Assembly (NCBI GenBank): GCA_964478545.1 | Contig: CAYZIS010000011.1 | Location: forward strand, 16,639-80,638 | Length of the DNA stretch: 64,000 bases | Direction: 5' to 3' | From: DQWO01 sp964478545 | Lineage (GTDB): Bacteria; Desulfobacterota; Anaeroferrophillalia; Anaeroferrophillales; Anaeroferrophillaceae | Part shown: positions 26,380-35,928 of the stretch, in pieces | How the letters are laid out: each line of letters begins with the position of its first letter | How positions within the stretch are numbered: position 1 is the first letter of the stretch | The notes under the pieces: model-generated | Told to the model about the DNA's origin: nothing | Databases searched by the model: none | Seen by the model: the letters and a program-made list of their open reading frames with translations, nothing else | Translations under genes and position numbers: made by a program

Positions 26380-27837
26380 ATGAGTGAATCAAGAATTTCT
26401 CTCTCACTGACTTTTGATGATATTTTATTGCAGCCCGGTTATTCTGAGGTTCTGCCCCTTGATACGGATGTGACAACCTGGTTGACCAGGGAAATCAAGT
26501 TGAATATTCCCCTGCTGAGTGCGGCGATGGATACGGTTACCGAATCTCAGACGGCCATCTGCATGGCCAGGGAAGGCGGTCTAGGCATCATTCATAAGAA
26601 TATGTCGATAAAATCCCAGGCATTAGAGGTTGACAAGGTCAAAAAATCAGAAAGTGGTATGATCGTGGACCCCATAACCATGCATCCGGATCAGAAGGTG
26701 CATGAGGTGCTGGAGATTATGAAAAAATATCGCATTTCCGGGGTGCCGATTGTCGACGGGGAAAAGCTGGTTGGCATTGTTACTAACCGGGATCTGCGTT
26801 TTGAAACGAAAATGGAGCGTTCTTTGCGGGATGTTATGACCAAGGACAACCTGGTGACGGTGCCGGTTGGTACCAGCATGGAAGAAGCCAAGGTCTTGCT
26901 TCATGAAAATCGAATTGAAAAATTGTTGGTTGTTGATGCCCTGGGCAGACTGCAGGGATTGATTACCATTAAAGATATTGAAAAAACCCGCAAATATCCC
27001 TCTTCCTCCAAGGACAGCCTCGGACGATTGCGGGTTGGCGCGGCAGTGGGAGTTTCTCCGGACCGGGAAGAGCGGATTGCCGCCCTGATTGCTGCCGGGG
27101 TGGATGTGATTGTGATTGATACGGCCCATGGACACAGTAAGGGAGTGATTGAAGCCACGGCTGATACCAAAAAGAATTTCTCCTGCCAACTGATTGTCGG
27201 TAATGTAGCTACCCCCGAAGCCACGGAAAGATTGATAAAATCCGGGGCGGATGCGGTGAAAATCGGCATTGGCCCTGGTTCTATCTGTACTACCCGAGTA
27301 GTTGCCGGCGTTGGCGTGCCTCAGGTGAGTGCATTGCAGAACTGTAGGGTGGTTGCGGACCGGGAAGGCATTCCTTTGATTGCCGATGGCGGGGTGAAGT
27401 TTTCCGGTGACATTGTCAAGGCGCTGGCTGCCGGCGCCCATTCGATAATGATTGGTTCTCTTTTTGCCGGAACGGAAGAGAGCCCTGGCGAAACGATTCT
27501 CTACCAGGGACGCAGCTACAAAATGTATCGGGGGATGGGTTCTTTGGGAGCTATGAAATCAGGGAGCAAGGATCGCTATTTTCAGCAGGATGTAGATGCT
27601 TCCAAGCTGGTTCCCGAAGGGATTGAAGGCCGGGTACCCTATAAGGGGCCGCTATCTTCAAGCATTTACCAGTTGATTGGCGGCCTGCGGGCAGGAATGG
27701 GTTATGTGGGTTGCCGGGATATTGATCAGTTGCGGACTTCTGCCCGGATGGTTCGTATAACCCCGGCGGGTCTGAGGGAAAGTCATGTTCATGATGTGAT
27801 TATTACCAAGGAAGCTCCTAATTATCGATTAGATTAG
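26380..27837 (+). CDS. guaB: Inosine-5'-monophosphate dehydrogenase
   Basis: Oxidises IMP to XMP, the committed step to GMP. The 485-residue protein has a TIM barrel interrupted by a CBS pair (about 90-205: VDPITMHPDQKVHEVLEIMK and VMTKDNLVTVPVGTSMEEAK). The catalytic cysteine is in GPGSICTTRVVAGVG, and the mobile flap follows with the YRGMGSLGAM segment. It is followed 29 bases later by guaA, the next enzyme, in what looks like an operon. Confidence 0.98.
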   Translation: MSESRISLSLTFDDILLQPGYSEVLPLDTDVTTWLTREIKLNIPLLSAAMDTVTESQTAICMAREGGLGIIHKNMSIKSQALEVDKVKKSESGMIVDPITMHPDQKVHEVLEIMKKYRISGVPIVDGEKLVGIVTNRDLRFETKMERSLRDVMTKDNLVTVPVGTSMEEAKVLLHENRIEKLLVVDALGRLQGLITIKDIEKTRKYPSSSKDSLGRLRVGAAVGVSPDREERIAALIAAGVDVIVIDTAHGHSKGVIEATADTKKNFSCQLIVGNVATPEATERLIKSGADAVKIGIGPGSICTTRVVAGVGVPQVSALQNCRVVADREGIPLIADGGVKFSGDIVKALAAGAHSIMIGSLFAGTEESPGETILYQGRSYKMYRGMGSLGAMKSGSKDRYFQQDVDASKLVPEGIEGRVPYKGPLSSSIYQLIGGLRAGMGYVGCRDIDQLRTSARMVRITPAGLRESHVHDVIITKEAPNYRLD

Positions 27838-27866
27838 TATTTATACGGACGTTTCCGAGGTGAAAA

Positions 27867-29420
27867 ATGAATCCAGATATTCACGCTGAAAAAATTATCA
27901 TTTTGGATTTTGGCTCCCAGTATACCCAGCTTATTGCCCGCCGGGTTCGCGAAAGCAAAGTTTATTGTGAGATTTATCCTTATAATATGACTGTCGAACA
28001 GGTGGAAAATTTCGCGCCCGCAGGGATTATCCTCTCAGGTGGTCCGGCAAGCACCTATGGTGATAAAGCTCCACGCCTTGATTCCGCCATCTTGGGTTTG
28101 AACCTTCCAGTGTTGGGTATCTGTTATGGTATGCAGGAGATGGTGGCTCAACTGGGTGGAAAAGTGGAGAAAACCAGGGAACGGGAATATGGTAAGGCCG
28201 AGCTGACCTCAACCGATTATTCGGATCCCTTATTGGCCGGGTTGGTTTTTCCACAGCAGGTTTGGATGAGCCATGGGGATAAGGTCAGCGGTTTGCCTTC
28301 GGGTTTCCAGGCTATTGCTAAAACGGATAACGCGCCCGTTGCTGCTATCTCCGATGCTGCAAGACGCTTTTGGGGTGTGCAGTTTCACCCGGAAGTTATT
28401 CATACCCCCAGTGGCCGGCAGATCCTGGATAATTTTATCTTTACTATCTGTGGTTGCCATGGATTGTGGACGATGAGGTCTTTTATTGATCGCAATGTTG
28501 AGGAGATAAAAAAGCTGGTTGGAGATGAAAAGGTTATTTGTGGTTTAAGTGGTGGAGTTGATTCGTCGGTGGTTGCCTTGCTGTTGCATCAAGCTATTGG
28601 TGACCAGTTAATCTGTGTCTTTGTTAATAATGGGCTTTTGCGTAAAAATGAGGCGGTGGAAGTTCAACAGCTTTTTGGCGAAAAGATGAAGCTGAACTTA
28701 CGTTATGTTGATGCCGGTGGGAGATTTTTAAGCCTGCTTGACGGAGTGACTGATCCGGAGAAAAAGCGGAAAATTATCGGCAATGAATTTATCCGTGTTT
28801 TTGAAGATGAGGCTGGCAAACTGGGAAAAATTCATTTTCTGGCCCAGGGAACGCTCTACCCGGATGTCATCGAAAGCGTGTCGTTCAAAGGTCCTTCGGC
28901 GGTTATCAAAAGTCACCATAATGTGGGTGGCTTGCCGGAGCATATGCAGATGGAACTGATTGAGCCATTGCGTGAACTGTTCAAGGATGAGGGGCGGGAG
29001 GTTGGCCGGGAACTGGGCTTGCCAGAACAGTTGATCAAAAGGCAGCCATTTCCTGGTCCTGGATTGGCAATCCGCATTATTGGTGCCGTAACTCCGGAAC
29101 GTCTGGCAATCCTTCGTGAGGCTGACAGCATCGTTATCGAGGAAATAACCAGGGCCGGACTCTATGATGAAATCTGGCAGGCTTTTGCTGTGCTGGTGCC
29201 AGTGAAGACCGTGGGGGTGATGGGTGATGAAAGGACTTACGAAAAAGTGATCGCCATCAGGGCCATTACCAGTGTTGATGGAATGACGGCTGATTGGGCC
29301 CGCCTGCCCCACGATTTGCTCGGGTGTTTGTCAAACCGAATTATTAATGAAGTACATGGTGTCAACCGGGTAGTGTATGATATTTCTTCCAAGCCTCCTG
29401 GAACTATTGAATGGGAATAA
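27867..29420 (+). CDS. guaA: GMP synthase (glutamine-hydrolysing)
   Basis: Converts XMP to GMP using glutamine and ATP. 517 residues: class I amidotransferase domain (about 8-200) with nucleophile Cys in GICYGMQEM and His-Glu in FHPEVIHT; ATP pyrophosphatase domain with the P-loop GLSGGVDSSVVA (about 228); and a C-terminal dimerisation domain ending KPPGTIEWE. Complete, downstream of guaB. The ATG is preceded by a modest GAGGTG ribosome site. Confidence 0.98.
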   Translation: MNPDIHAEKIIILDFGSQYTQLIARRVRESKVYCEIYPYNMTVEQVENFAPAGIILSGGPASTYGDKAPRLDSAILGLNLPVLGICYGMQEMVAQLGGKVEKTREREYGKAELTSTDYSDPLLAGLVFPQQVWMSHGDKVSGLPSGFQAIAKTDNAPVAAISDAARRFWGVQFHPEVIHTPSGRQILDNFIFTICGCHGLWTMRSFIDRNVEEIKKLVGDEKVICGLSGGVDSSVVALLLHQAIGDQLICVFVNNGLLRKNEAVEVQQLFGEKMKLNLRYVDAGGRFLSLLDGVTDPEKKRKIIGNEFIRVFEDEAGKLGKIHFLAQGTLYPDVIESVSFKGPSAVIKSHHNVGGLPEHMQMELIEPLRELFKDEGREVGRELGLPEQLIKRQPFPGPGLAIRIIGAVTPERLAILREADSIVIEEITRAGLYDEIWQAFAVLVPVKTVGVMGDERTYEKVIAIRAITSVDGMTADWARLPHDLLGCLSNRIINEVHGVNRVVYDISSKPPGTIEWE

Positions 29421-29594
29421 TCTTACCTTCCTTTACACTTTTGCAACTTGAAGTAAAGTTTTGATGTGATTCCGACGAAATAGCTTTTGTGGTTATAAAA
29501 AAACTGATGGTCGGGGATCGTTCTAACGGATCATCCTTCCCCCTGAATCGAAGCAGGAACGAGTTTATCCGAAGACTGGTGTTTTCAGATAAAA

Positions 29595-29849
29595 CTCAAC
29601 TTTCGGAGTTATGAAAAAACAGTCCTGCCTGTTAGTGGCGGGCTGAAAAAATTTCATTAAAGGATGTTTCGGCATGGCTCTTACTCATTCTCGCTGCACA
29701 TCGTGTGCAGCTGTGAGGTGTTCGCCGCGAATCACCATCGTGGTGATTCATTCGGTGCCCAATACCGCCTGCCTGTCGGCAGACACGGCTATGAGCCAAG
29801 CCCGAACATCCTAATAATGTATTTGGGTAACATAAGTCAGAAAGTTGAG
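29595..29849 (+). repeat. Family A element with the full-length hairpin core
   Basis: Ends CTCAACTTTCGGAG and GTCAGAAAGTTGAG bracket a core of about 155 bases (29663-29812) that contains three hairpins: CTGCACATCGTGTGCAG, CGAATCACCATCGTGGTGAT with TC, and a CTGCCTGTCGGCAG-type stem. The core starts GGATGTTTCGGCATGGCTC and ends with its near-complement GAGCCAAGCCCGAACATCC, so it is itself an inverted-repeat unit. The same core is inverted in the family E copy at 47459-47633. In other family A copies only its right part survives. Confidence 0.85.
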
Positions 29850-29892
29850 ATAAATGCTTTCAGCTTTAAAAAATCCTCAGCTTTTATTCAGG

Positions 29893-30055
29893 CCTAAATT
29901 AAGCGGCTAGCTTTTGGCCGCTAGCTGTTAGTTTAGTGATTACAGGATGTTTACTACTGAAACTTTCAGCCGTTGGGTGTTGTTTTTTATTGAGTTAATG
30001 CCCTGAATTTTCAAAGCTAAACGCTAATGGCTAACTGCTAATCGCTCAACTTAGG
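29893..30055 (+). repeat. Family B inverted-repeat element
   Basis: Ends CCTAAATTAAGCGGCTAGC and GCTAATCGCTCAACTTAGG; 163 bases with the usual GATTACAGGATGTTTACTA interior. It is joined directly to a family G element on its right. Confidence 0.9.
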
Positions 30056-30231
30056 GTTCGCTCAAAAATAAATTCGCAGAATTGGCGCTCAAATTTGGGT
30101 TGGATTTGTGCGATCCGATTGAGCAAAGCTGCAGGAATAGCAAGCTATTTTGAGGACTTTGTGAATGAGGATCGTGTACAGACAGCCTGAAGATGAGATG
30201 CCAAAATGTGAAGTAATTTTTGAGAGAATCC
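30055..30231 (+). repeat. Family G inverted-repeat element
   Basis: About 177 bases bounded by GGTTCGCTCAAAAATAAATT and, inverted, AAGTAATTTTTGAGAGAATC; the arms match imperfectly over about 30 bases (TTGGCGCTC against GAGATGCCAA inside). It is the only copy seen in the window. With the A and B copies to its left it makes up most of the 915-base gap between guaA and the regulator gene. The remaining part (29421-29594) shows only a weak hairpin after guaA. Confidence 0.65.
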
Positions 30232-30335
30232 TAAGGTCAGGTATATGTTGTGTTTTTCAGGATGGGACAGCGTCGAGTAGCCAAATGGTGGCTTCCGGTT
30301 GTTTGTTCCCTTTGTCAGCGAAAGGGTTGTGAACC

Positions 30336-31721
30336 ATGATCAGTGGCAGGATACTGGTTGTAGATGATAATGTTTCATTGCGGGAAAGCCTGGTTGCGGT
30401 TTTTTTAGCAGAAGGTTTTATTGTTGATCAAGCTGAAGATGGGGGTATGGCTATTGGAAAGTTAGGACTTAATAACTACGACGTAGTGGTTACTGATATA
30501 AAAATGCCGAAAATTGGGGGGATTGATGTTCTTAAGGAGGCAAAAAAACTGAATCCTTCTACCGTGGTGGTTATGATGACAGGCTACGGTACGGTTGAAA
30601 GTGCCGTGGAAGCAATGAAATTTGGGGCCTATGATTACCTGCAGAAACCTTTTTCCATCGAGGAAATGAAATTGCGGGTAGTTAATGGGCTGAAAATGCG
30701 CCATTATGAACATGAACTTACCTATCTCCGCGGTGAGCGAAATATTATTTATCATTTTGATAACTTTATTGGTGAAAGCCCCAGTATTAAAAAAGTTTTT
30801 GCCACTTTAAAAAAGGTTTCCCGCAGTAATGCCAGCATCATGATAACGGGAGAGACCGGGACTGGCAAAGAGTTGGTGGCCGGTGCCATCCATTATTCCA
30901 GTCAGCGTTCCACTGGCAGTTTTGTTAAAGTTAACTGTGCAGCCCTACATGATAACTTGCTGGAAAGTGAATTGTTCGGCCACGAAAAGGGAGCTTATAC
31001 GGGGGCCGTGAAGCAGCGTATCGGACGGTTTGAACAGGCTCATCGTGGGACCTTGTTTCTGGATGAAATCGGCGATATGAGTCTCAGTACCCAAGCCAAG
31101 GTCTTACGTGTCATTCAGGAAAAGGAGTTTGAGCGTCTTGGCGGGGACAGAACGATTAAAGTTGATGTTCGTATTCTCTCGGCTACCAATAAAGATCTGC
31201 CTCAGGAAGTCCAGAGTAAGGCGTTTCGAGAAGACCTTTATTTTCGATTGAACGTTATTACCATCAGGATTCCGGCTTTGCGGGAACGAAAAGAAGATAT
31301 CCCGCTGCTGGCTGATTATTTTCTGAGGAAATTTGCTGGTGATTTAAAGAAAAACGTCCGCTTGATTTCTCCCGGAGCCATGTCACTGCTCAAACGCTAT
31401 CAATGGCCGGGAAATGTCCGTGAACTGGAAAATTGTCTGGAACGGGCTGTGCTGATGTGTGAAGGGAATGAAATTAAACGAGAGGACCTGTCTTTTATGG
31501 AGGATATGGAAGTGACCAGTGGAGATACTCCGGATATAAAGATCCCACCTTCAGGCATCCTGCTGAAAGATATGGAAAAATCGCTGGTGGTAGAAACCTT
31601 GAAGATGTGTAACTGGATACAGAAGGATGCTGCTGAGATGCTGGGAATCAGTAAACGGGTTATGAATTACAAGGTGAAACAGTATCATCTTTCCAACCCA
31701 CGTTGGATTAAAAATAAATAA
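30336..31721 (+). CDS. Sigma-54-dependent response regulator (NtrC family)
   Basis: 461 residues in three domains. A receiver domain (about 5-118) has the phospho-acceptor Asp in VVVTDIKMPK. An AAA+ domain (about 140-370) has Walker A GETGTGKELV, the sigma-54 contact loop GAYTGAV, and Walker B GTLFLDEIGDM. A Fis-type helix-turn-helix is at the C-terminus (about 425-455, DAAEMLGISKRVMNYKVKQY). It should activate sigma-54 promoters when phosphorylated. No histidine kinase is next to it, so it is an orphan, and its target genes are not evident. Confidence 0.93.
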   Translation: MISGRILVVDDNVSLRESLVAVFLAEGFIVDQAEDGGMAIGKLGLNNYDVVVTDIKMPKIGGIDVLKEAKKLNPSTVVVMMTGYGTVESAVEAMKFGAYDYLQKPFSIEEMKLRVVNGLKMRHYEHELTYLRGERNIIYHFDNFIGESPSIKKVFATLKKVSRSNASIMITGETGTGKELVAGAIHYSSQRSTGSFVKVNCAALHDNLLESELFGHEKGAYTGAVKQRIGRFEQAHRGTLFLDEIGDMSLSTQAKVLRVIQEKEFERLGGDRTIKVDVRILSATNKDLPQEVQSKAFREDLYFRLNVITIRIPALRERKEDIPLLADYFLRKFAGDLKKNVRLISPGAMSLLKRYQWPGNVRELENCLERAVLMCEGNEIKREDLSFMEDMEVTSGDTPDIKIPPSGILLKDMEKSLVVETLKMCNWIQKDAAEMLGISKRVMNYKVKQYHLSNPRWIKNK

Positions 31722-31763
31722 AAGTCACGGCGCCGTCCGGTAAGATTTTTAGGTTCCCTGGGA

Positions 31764-31898
31764 GGCTATCCGAGAATAGAAATTTTTTCTCAAATCGAGG
31801 CATGCGAAAAAAAATACCGCAGGCATATGGTTAATATTCTGAGGATAATTTTTTGAGCATAACGAAGAGTTGGGGAAAAAGGGCATTTTCGGACAGCC
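31764..31898 (-). repeat. Family F inverted-repeat element
   Basis: 135 bases with ends GGCTATCCGAGAAT and CATTTTCGGACAGCC (inverted repeat). The interior CGCAGGCATATGGTTAATAT and TTTTTTGAGCATAACG aligns with the reverse complement of 47293-47433. It lies right after the regulator gene and abuts a family D fragment. Confidence 0.8.
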
Positions 31899-32035
31899 TC
31901 CTAGGGCTCAAACATAGCAACTTTCACGCTCCAATTGCCGGGAAAAGCAACGGCATCTCACGATGTCGCGCTTGAAACAGCACCGGTTGCTGGTATTGAA
32001 TATGACGCAAAAAGCATACCGGACACTGCTGATAA
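31899..32035 (+). repeat. Family D fragment
   Basis: Carries the right part of family D: CACGATGTCGCGCTTGAAAC, GACGCAAAAAGCATACCGGA. The left half is absent, apparently replaced by the family F element. It ends about 15 bases from the stop of the convergent signalling gene. Confidence 0.75.
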
Positions 32036-32049
32036 TATTCAGGATCGGC

Positions 32050-34239
32050 TCAGGCTTGAGCAGCTTTGACAAAGCTGCAAAATTCTTTGGTGAGGGTTGG
32101 GTCAAACCGGATTCCGGCAAGAGCTGAGATTTCCTGAATTGCCTGTTCCGAACTTCTTGCTTTTCGATAAGGCCTTTGGGAAGTTATGGCAGCATAGGTA
32201 TCAACCAGTGCCAGAATGCGGGCGGTGATGGGGATGCTGTTGCCGGATAGCTGATCGGGGTAGCCGGAACCATCGTAGGATTCGTGGTGATGGAGGATTG
32301 CCAGTTTGTTCAGTTCAATAGGGCTTGGTGAAAATCTGGCAATTTCCCAGCTGATCAGGGGATGGCGCTGGCATATTTTACGTTCACTATTCGTCAGGGG
32401 GGTATCTTTCAGCAAAATATCACTGCTGATACTCATCAATCCAAGATCATAAAAATAGGCGGTATCTGCCAGTGAGCTGGTTATATTATCCGCCAGTTCC
32501 AGCTGCTGGGAAAATTTTATCAGCAATTGTGAAACTTTGGTGCTATGGTGCTGATAATAGGGTAAATTTGTTTCTGACAGAGAAATGAGCTTATGGGCTG
32601 CCAGTCGATAAAAGGAACTCTGCTGTTGTTGTGCTCTTAACCCAAGGGATATCAGTTCAATAGCTTTATCCAGATGATTTACTAATGGCGCTGATAGTGA
32701 ACTTTCTCCCATCAGTGTTTTTTTGTCTACCAGAAACAGTAGAAGAAAAGCAGTGGAGGAGTTGGAAAATCGGTGTGGATGACAATAAACATGATCCCAT
32801 GGGTAAGTAGACCCGTTAGGAATTGAGATCATCAATTGATGCTTTTCTGCGGTCGACAGGTACCCGGAGGTCTGCAATTGAGTCATACATTCTTTAAACT
32901 TTGCGGAAAAAGGCAACGATATGCAGCAATTGTCTGGCTTCGAACGCAAAGCAGATTGACTGGTGATCAAGGTGACTTTCTTTGTTTCCAGGTCAATTTC
33001 AAAGTAAAGGGATTGGTCTGAGTCCAGTGAGGGTAAAAGGATGTTTAATAAAGAACTCATTAATTTGCTGGTATCAGCTAGTGAACGGATGGCTTCCATG
33101 AAGAAATCAATGCTGTTGAGGTTAATGCCTTTTTTGAGTTCATTAAGTTCCTTGGAACCCTCAAGTTGGGGAGAATAAAGTACCACCCTGTTTTTCCCCA
33201 GTCGTTTACCCTCATACATGGCAAGGTCGGCTTTTCGGACTAAGTCGTAATCAGAACTGGCCATCTCCGGATAGGATGCTATCCCCAGGCTCAAAGTCAT
33301 ATTGACTGATTTGTTGTGGTTGATTATAAAGGGGTGTTCCTCAATTGCTTTACGTAGCCGTTCCCCAATGAGAAATGCTTTGATATGGTCGGTGTTGGGC
33401 AAGATAATTGTGAACTCTTCTCCCCCATAGCGGCAGATAGTATCAATGGTTCGTGACTTTTCAGGCAATATTATCCCCATTTCCCTGAGGGCATTATCAC
33501 CAGACTGATGACTGTAATGATCATTGAATTTTTTAAAATTATCAATATCGATCATTAGTAATGATAAGGTGGTTTTCTGTCGATGGGCCCTCTCGACCTC
33601 GACCTTTAGCTGTCGGTCAAAAAAACGGCGATTATAAAGGCCGGTGAGGAAATCAATAATGGCCTGTTTCTGGATTTTTTCACGCTTACTCAGGTGCTGA
33701 AAAATAAGTTCACACTGCATAGTCAGGATCCAGAATAACTGGATGTCTTCCATAGTGAAGGTATTCTGACGGGTGGCAAACAGCTGCCAGACAGCCTGCA
33801 CTTTTCCCTTCCAGGTAACCGGGATAATGACTGCTTCCTCAATGCCAAGGGTGTGGAAAATGCTACGGTTTGATACCGCAGATTCTTTGATTAATAAGGG
33901 CTTGCCAAAGGAATTGGCCCAAGGGATAAAAGGTGATTGGGTTTTTAAAAGAGATAGTTGCTGGTCGGTAAAGCCATAATTAAACAGTAATTCCAATGTC
34001 TGAGAGGATTTATTCAACATGGAAAATGTCAATTTCTGATAGGGGATTATTTTACGGGCAAATGATGCGAACATCTCGATAATCAGGGTTTGGTCTTGGG
34101 ATGAAGCGAGATATATAGGAGCTTTGAGCAACAGGTTAATGCTTTTTGGTTTTTTTTGCAGGGCTTGCGGCGATAAATCAGGAGAGAGTTGCAGGATACA
34201 GGCTTCTATCTCGGATTTAAGGAAAACTTGATCTGTCAT
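32050..34239 (-). CDS. GAF-GGDEF-HD-GYP-like signalling protein
   Basis: 729 residues without membrane helices. About 30-190 look like a GAF sensor domain. About 195-355 are a diguanylate cyclase domain with CRYGGEEF (active GGEEF) and the inhibitory I-site RTID five residues before it. A variable middle region follows. About 560-725 resemble an HD-GYP phosphodiesterase: the GYP part is intact (HHHESYDGSGYP, then RILALVDTYAAITSQRPYRK), but the HD dyad site reads YFYDLGL instead of the usual HDIGK, losing the metal-binding His and the Lys. It probably makes c-di-GMP; phosphodiesterase activity is doubtful. It converges with the orphan sigma-54 regulator. Confidence 0.88.
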   Translation of the reverse strand: MTDQVFLKSEIEACILQLSPDLSPQALQKKPKSINLLLKAPIYLASSQDQTLIIEMFASFARKIIPYQKLTFSMLNKSSQTLELLFNYGFTDQQLSLLKTQSPFIPWANSFGKPLLIKESAVSNRSIFHTLGIEEAVIIPVTWKGKVQAVWQLFATRQNTFTMEDIQLFWILTMQCELIFQHLSKREKIQKQAIIDFLTGLYNRRFFDRQLKVEVERAHRQKTTLSLLMIDIDNFKKFNDHYSHQSGDNALREMGIILPEKSRTIDTICRYGGEEFTIILPNTDHIKAFLIGERLRKAIEEHPFIINHNKSVNMTLSLGIASYPEMASSDYDLVRKADLAMYEGKRLGKNRVVLYSPQLEGSKELNELKKGINLNSIDFFMEAIRSLADTSKLMSSLLNILLPSLDSDQSLYFEIDLETKKVTLITSQSALRSKPDNCCISLPFSAKFKECMTQLQTSGYLSTAEKHQLMISIPNGSTYPWDHVYCHPHRFSNSSTAFLLLFLVDKKTLMGESSLSAPLVNHLDKAIELISLGLRAQQQQSSFYRLAAHKLISLSETNLPYYQHHSTKVSQLLIKFSQQLELADNITSSLADTAYFYDLGLMSISSDILLKDTPLTNSERKICQRHPLISWEIARFSPSPIELNKLAILHHHESYDGSGYPDQLSGNSIPITARILALVDTYAAITSQRPYRKARSSEQAIQEISALAGIRFDPTLTKEFCSFVKAAQA

Positions 34240-34734
34240 AATCCTTACATTCCCACTAGCTTGATGCTCTGAATGATTGAAAGTCGTATCTTTAGGCTTG
34301 AAATCATGGTGATTTTACAAAAATATGAAAAAGACTTCCACTGAAAAAGAATTTCCAGTGTTTATCTGCAAAATAAATGCCAAAAATATAATCTTTTTCT
34401 ATTAAAATTATAAATTATAATAACTGCTGGAATTTCCATGCTTTATTTGGTAAAAATAATTTTATCTTAAAAATCCATGTTGGTATTAGTAGGTTTCATG
34501 AGGTTTAAACAAGCGGTTTTTGGGAAAATAGGTATTTTTTTCGCCAAATTATGTAAAAAAGTACTGCTTTTTTAAAATAAATGAATTGCTGGAATACCGG
34601 TGGTTTTTAAAACTAGTTTTCATGTGGAAACCGAAGTGTCTTGGGTAAGCTGTCAGATCTAGGTTCCTGAACTCTTGAAACGCTACCATCAATCCTGAAA
34701 ACCGGATCTGTGCAACTTGTCGAGTACTAATAAT
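34240..34734. other. AT-rich intergenic region between divergent genes
   Basis: 495 bases very rich in A and T between the divergent signalling gene and rlmN. It holds none of the repeat families found elsewhere, and I see no RNA gene or convincing ORF. Promoters for both genes must lie here, but no consensus match stands out enough to mark. Confidence 0.4.
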
Positions 34735-35796
34735 ATGACTGAATTAGCTCAGCAGAAATGCAATTTAAAAGATTTTACCAGGACAGAAATGGTTGCCAAG
34801 CTAGCCGGGATGGGGAAAGAGCGGTTTCGCGCCGATCAGATTATTGCCTGGCTTTATCGCCAGCGGGTAGATCGTATTGAGGAAATGACAAACCTTTCCC
34901 GTTCTTTCAGAAAACAGCTCAGTGAGGTGGCGGTGATTCCATCATTGGAGTGCCGCGCCATTGAAACTGCGGTGGACGGGACTGAAAAATTTCTTTTTCA
35001 GCTTTTTGACGGTTCCTGCATCGAGTCAGTACTGATTCCTGAACAAAAACGATTGACACTCTGTCTCTCCACTCAAGTAGGTTGCCGTCAGGGCTGCCGT
35101 TTTTGCGTGACCGGTCAGCAGGGTTTTAACCGTAATCTCAAAGTTGCAGAAATTGTTGATCAGGTAATTCAGGTGCAAAAACATGCTGACCGCCTCCATC
35201 GACGGATAAGCAATATTGTTTTTATGGGGATGGGGGAGCCTCTGGATAATTTTGATGCCCTGGTAAAAGCCATTGAAATCTTAAAATATGATGATGGGTT
35301 AGATTTTTCATCCAGGAGAATAACGGTTTCAAGCTGCGGTTTGGTGCCCCAAATAGGTAGACTTAGTGCTTTGGTCAATGTATGTCTGGCAATATCGCTG
35401 AATGCCACTGACGATGAAACCCGTAGCCGCTTGATGCCAATCAATTATCGTTACAATCTGAAGACATTATTGGCAGCCTGTCGGCAACTTCCCCTTAAAC
35501 GTGGAAGTAGGACTACCTTTGAATATATTTTGCTTAAAGATATCAATGACAGCTTAGCGGATGCCTCCCGACTGGTGCGGTTGCTAAAACCACTGAAAAG
35601 TAAAATAAACCTGATTCCTTTTAATGAGCATCCTGATTTGCCCTTTCACCGGCCGTCGCCAGAGCGGATTTCAGCCTTCCAGGATGTCTTGCTGGGCAGC
35701 GGTTTAATCAGCATCATCCGTAAAAGTAAAGGCTCTGATATTTCAGCCGCCTGTGGACAATTGCGGGGTAAGGTTCAACATACCTCAACTTTCTGA
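34735..35796 (+). CDS. rlmN: 23S rRNA (adenine(2503)-C(2))-methyltransferase
   Basis: Radical SAM enzyme that methylates A2503 of 23S rRNA and A37 of some tRNAs. From the ATG at 34735 it has 353 residues (an in-frame TTG at 34717 is the alternative; no good ribosome site is seen for either). The cluster motif CRQGCRFCVTGQQG is at about 117-130, and the family segments FMGMGEPLDN and ISLNATDDETRSRLMPIN follow, with the catalytic Cys in SDISAACGQLRG near the C-terminus. The last five codons (HTSTF and stop) lie partly within a family A repeat that begins at 35784. Confidence 0.95.
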   Translation: MTELAQQKCNLKDFTRTEMVAKLAGMGKERFRADQIIAWLYRQRVDRIEEMTNLSRSFRKQLSEVAVIPSLECRAIETAVDGTEKFLFQLFDGSCIESVLIPEQKRLTLCLSTQVGCRQGCRFCVTGQQGFNRNLKVAEIVDQVIQVQKHADRLHRRISNIVFMGMGEPLDNFDALVKAIEILKYDDGLDFSSRRITVSSCGLVPQIGRLSALVNVCLAISLNATDDETRSRLMPINYRYNLKTLLAACRQLPLKRGSRTTFEYILLKDINDSLADASRLVRLLKPLKSKINLIPFNEHPDLPFHRPSPERISAFQDVLLGSGLISIIRKSKGSDISAACGQLRGKVQHTSTF

Positions 35797-35894
35797 CTTG
35801 TATTGCCAGGGATACATTCCGGAAAATTTCTTTCAGCCCACCGCGTAGCCTGCTGGCAGGCAGGGCTGTTTTTAGAGCAACTCAGAAAGTTGAG
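35784..35894 (-). repeat. Family A element overlapping the end of rlmN
   Basis: Bounded by CTCAACTTTCTGAC and CTCAGAAAGTTGAG; inverted orientation. The TGA in its left terminus, CTCAACTTTCTGA, is the rlmN stop codon, so the element supplies the last residues. Confidence 0.9.
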
Positions 35895-35928
35895 TCATAC
35901 GTAATGGAAAACGATGGGGGAATCTCTT

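Noticed and set aside
29421..29470. Terminator after guaA (CTTTAC...GTAAAG followed by TTTT)
   Set aside because: The stem is only six pairs with a large loop; not convincing.
29664..29897. A 77-codon open frame inside the repeats
   Set aside because: It lies entirely within a family A hairpin core and has no ribosome site; repeats of this type give chance frames.
29595..30231. A possible CRISPR array or tandem repeat cluster
   Set aside because: The units are of three different kinds, with terminal inverted repeats and no regular spacers or cas genes.
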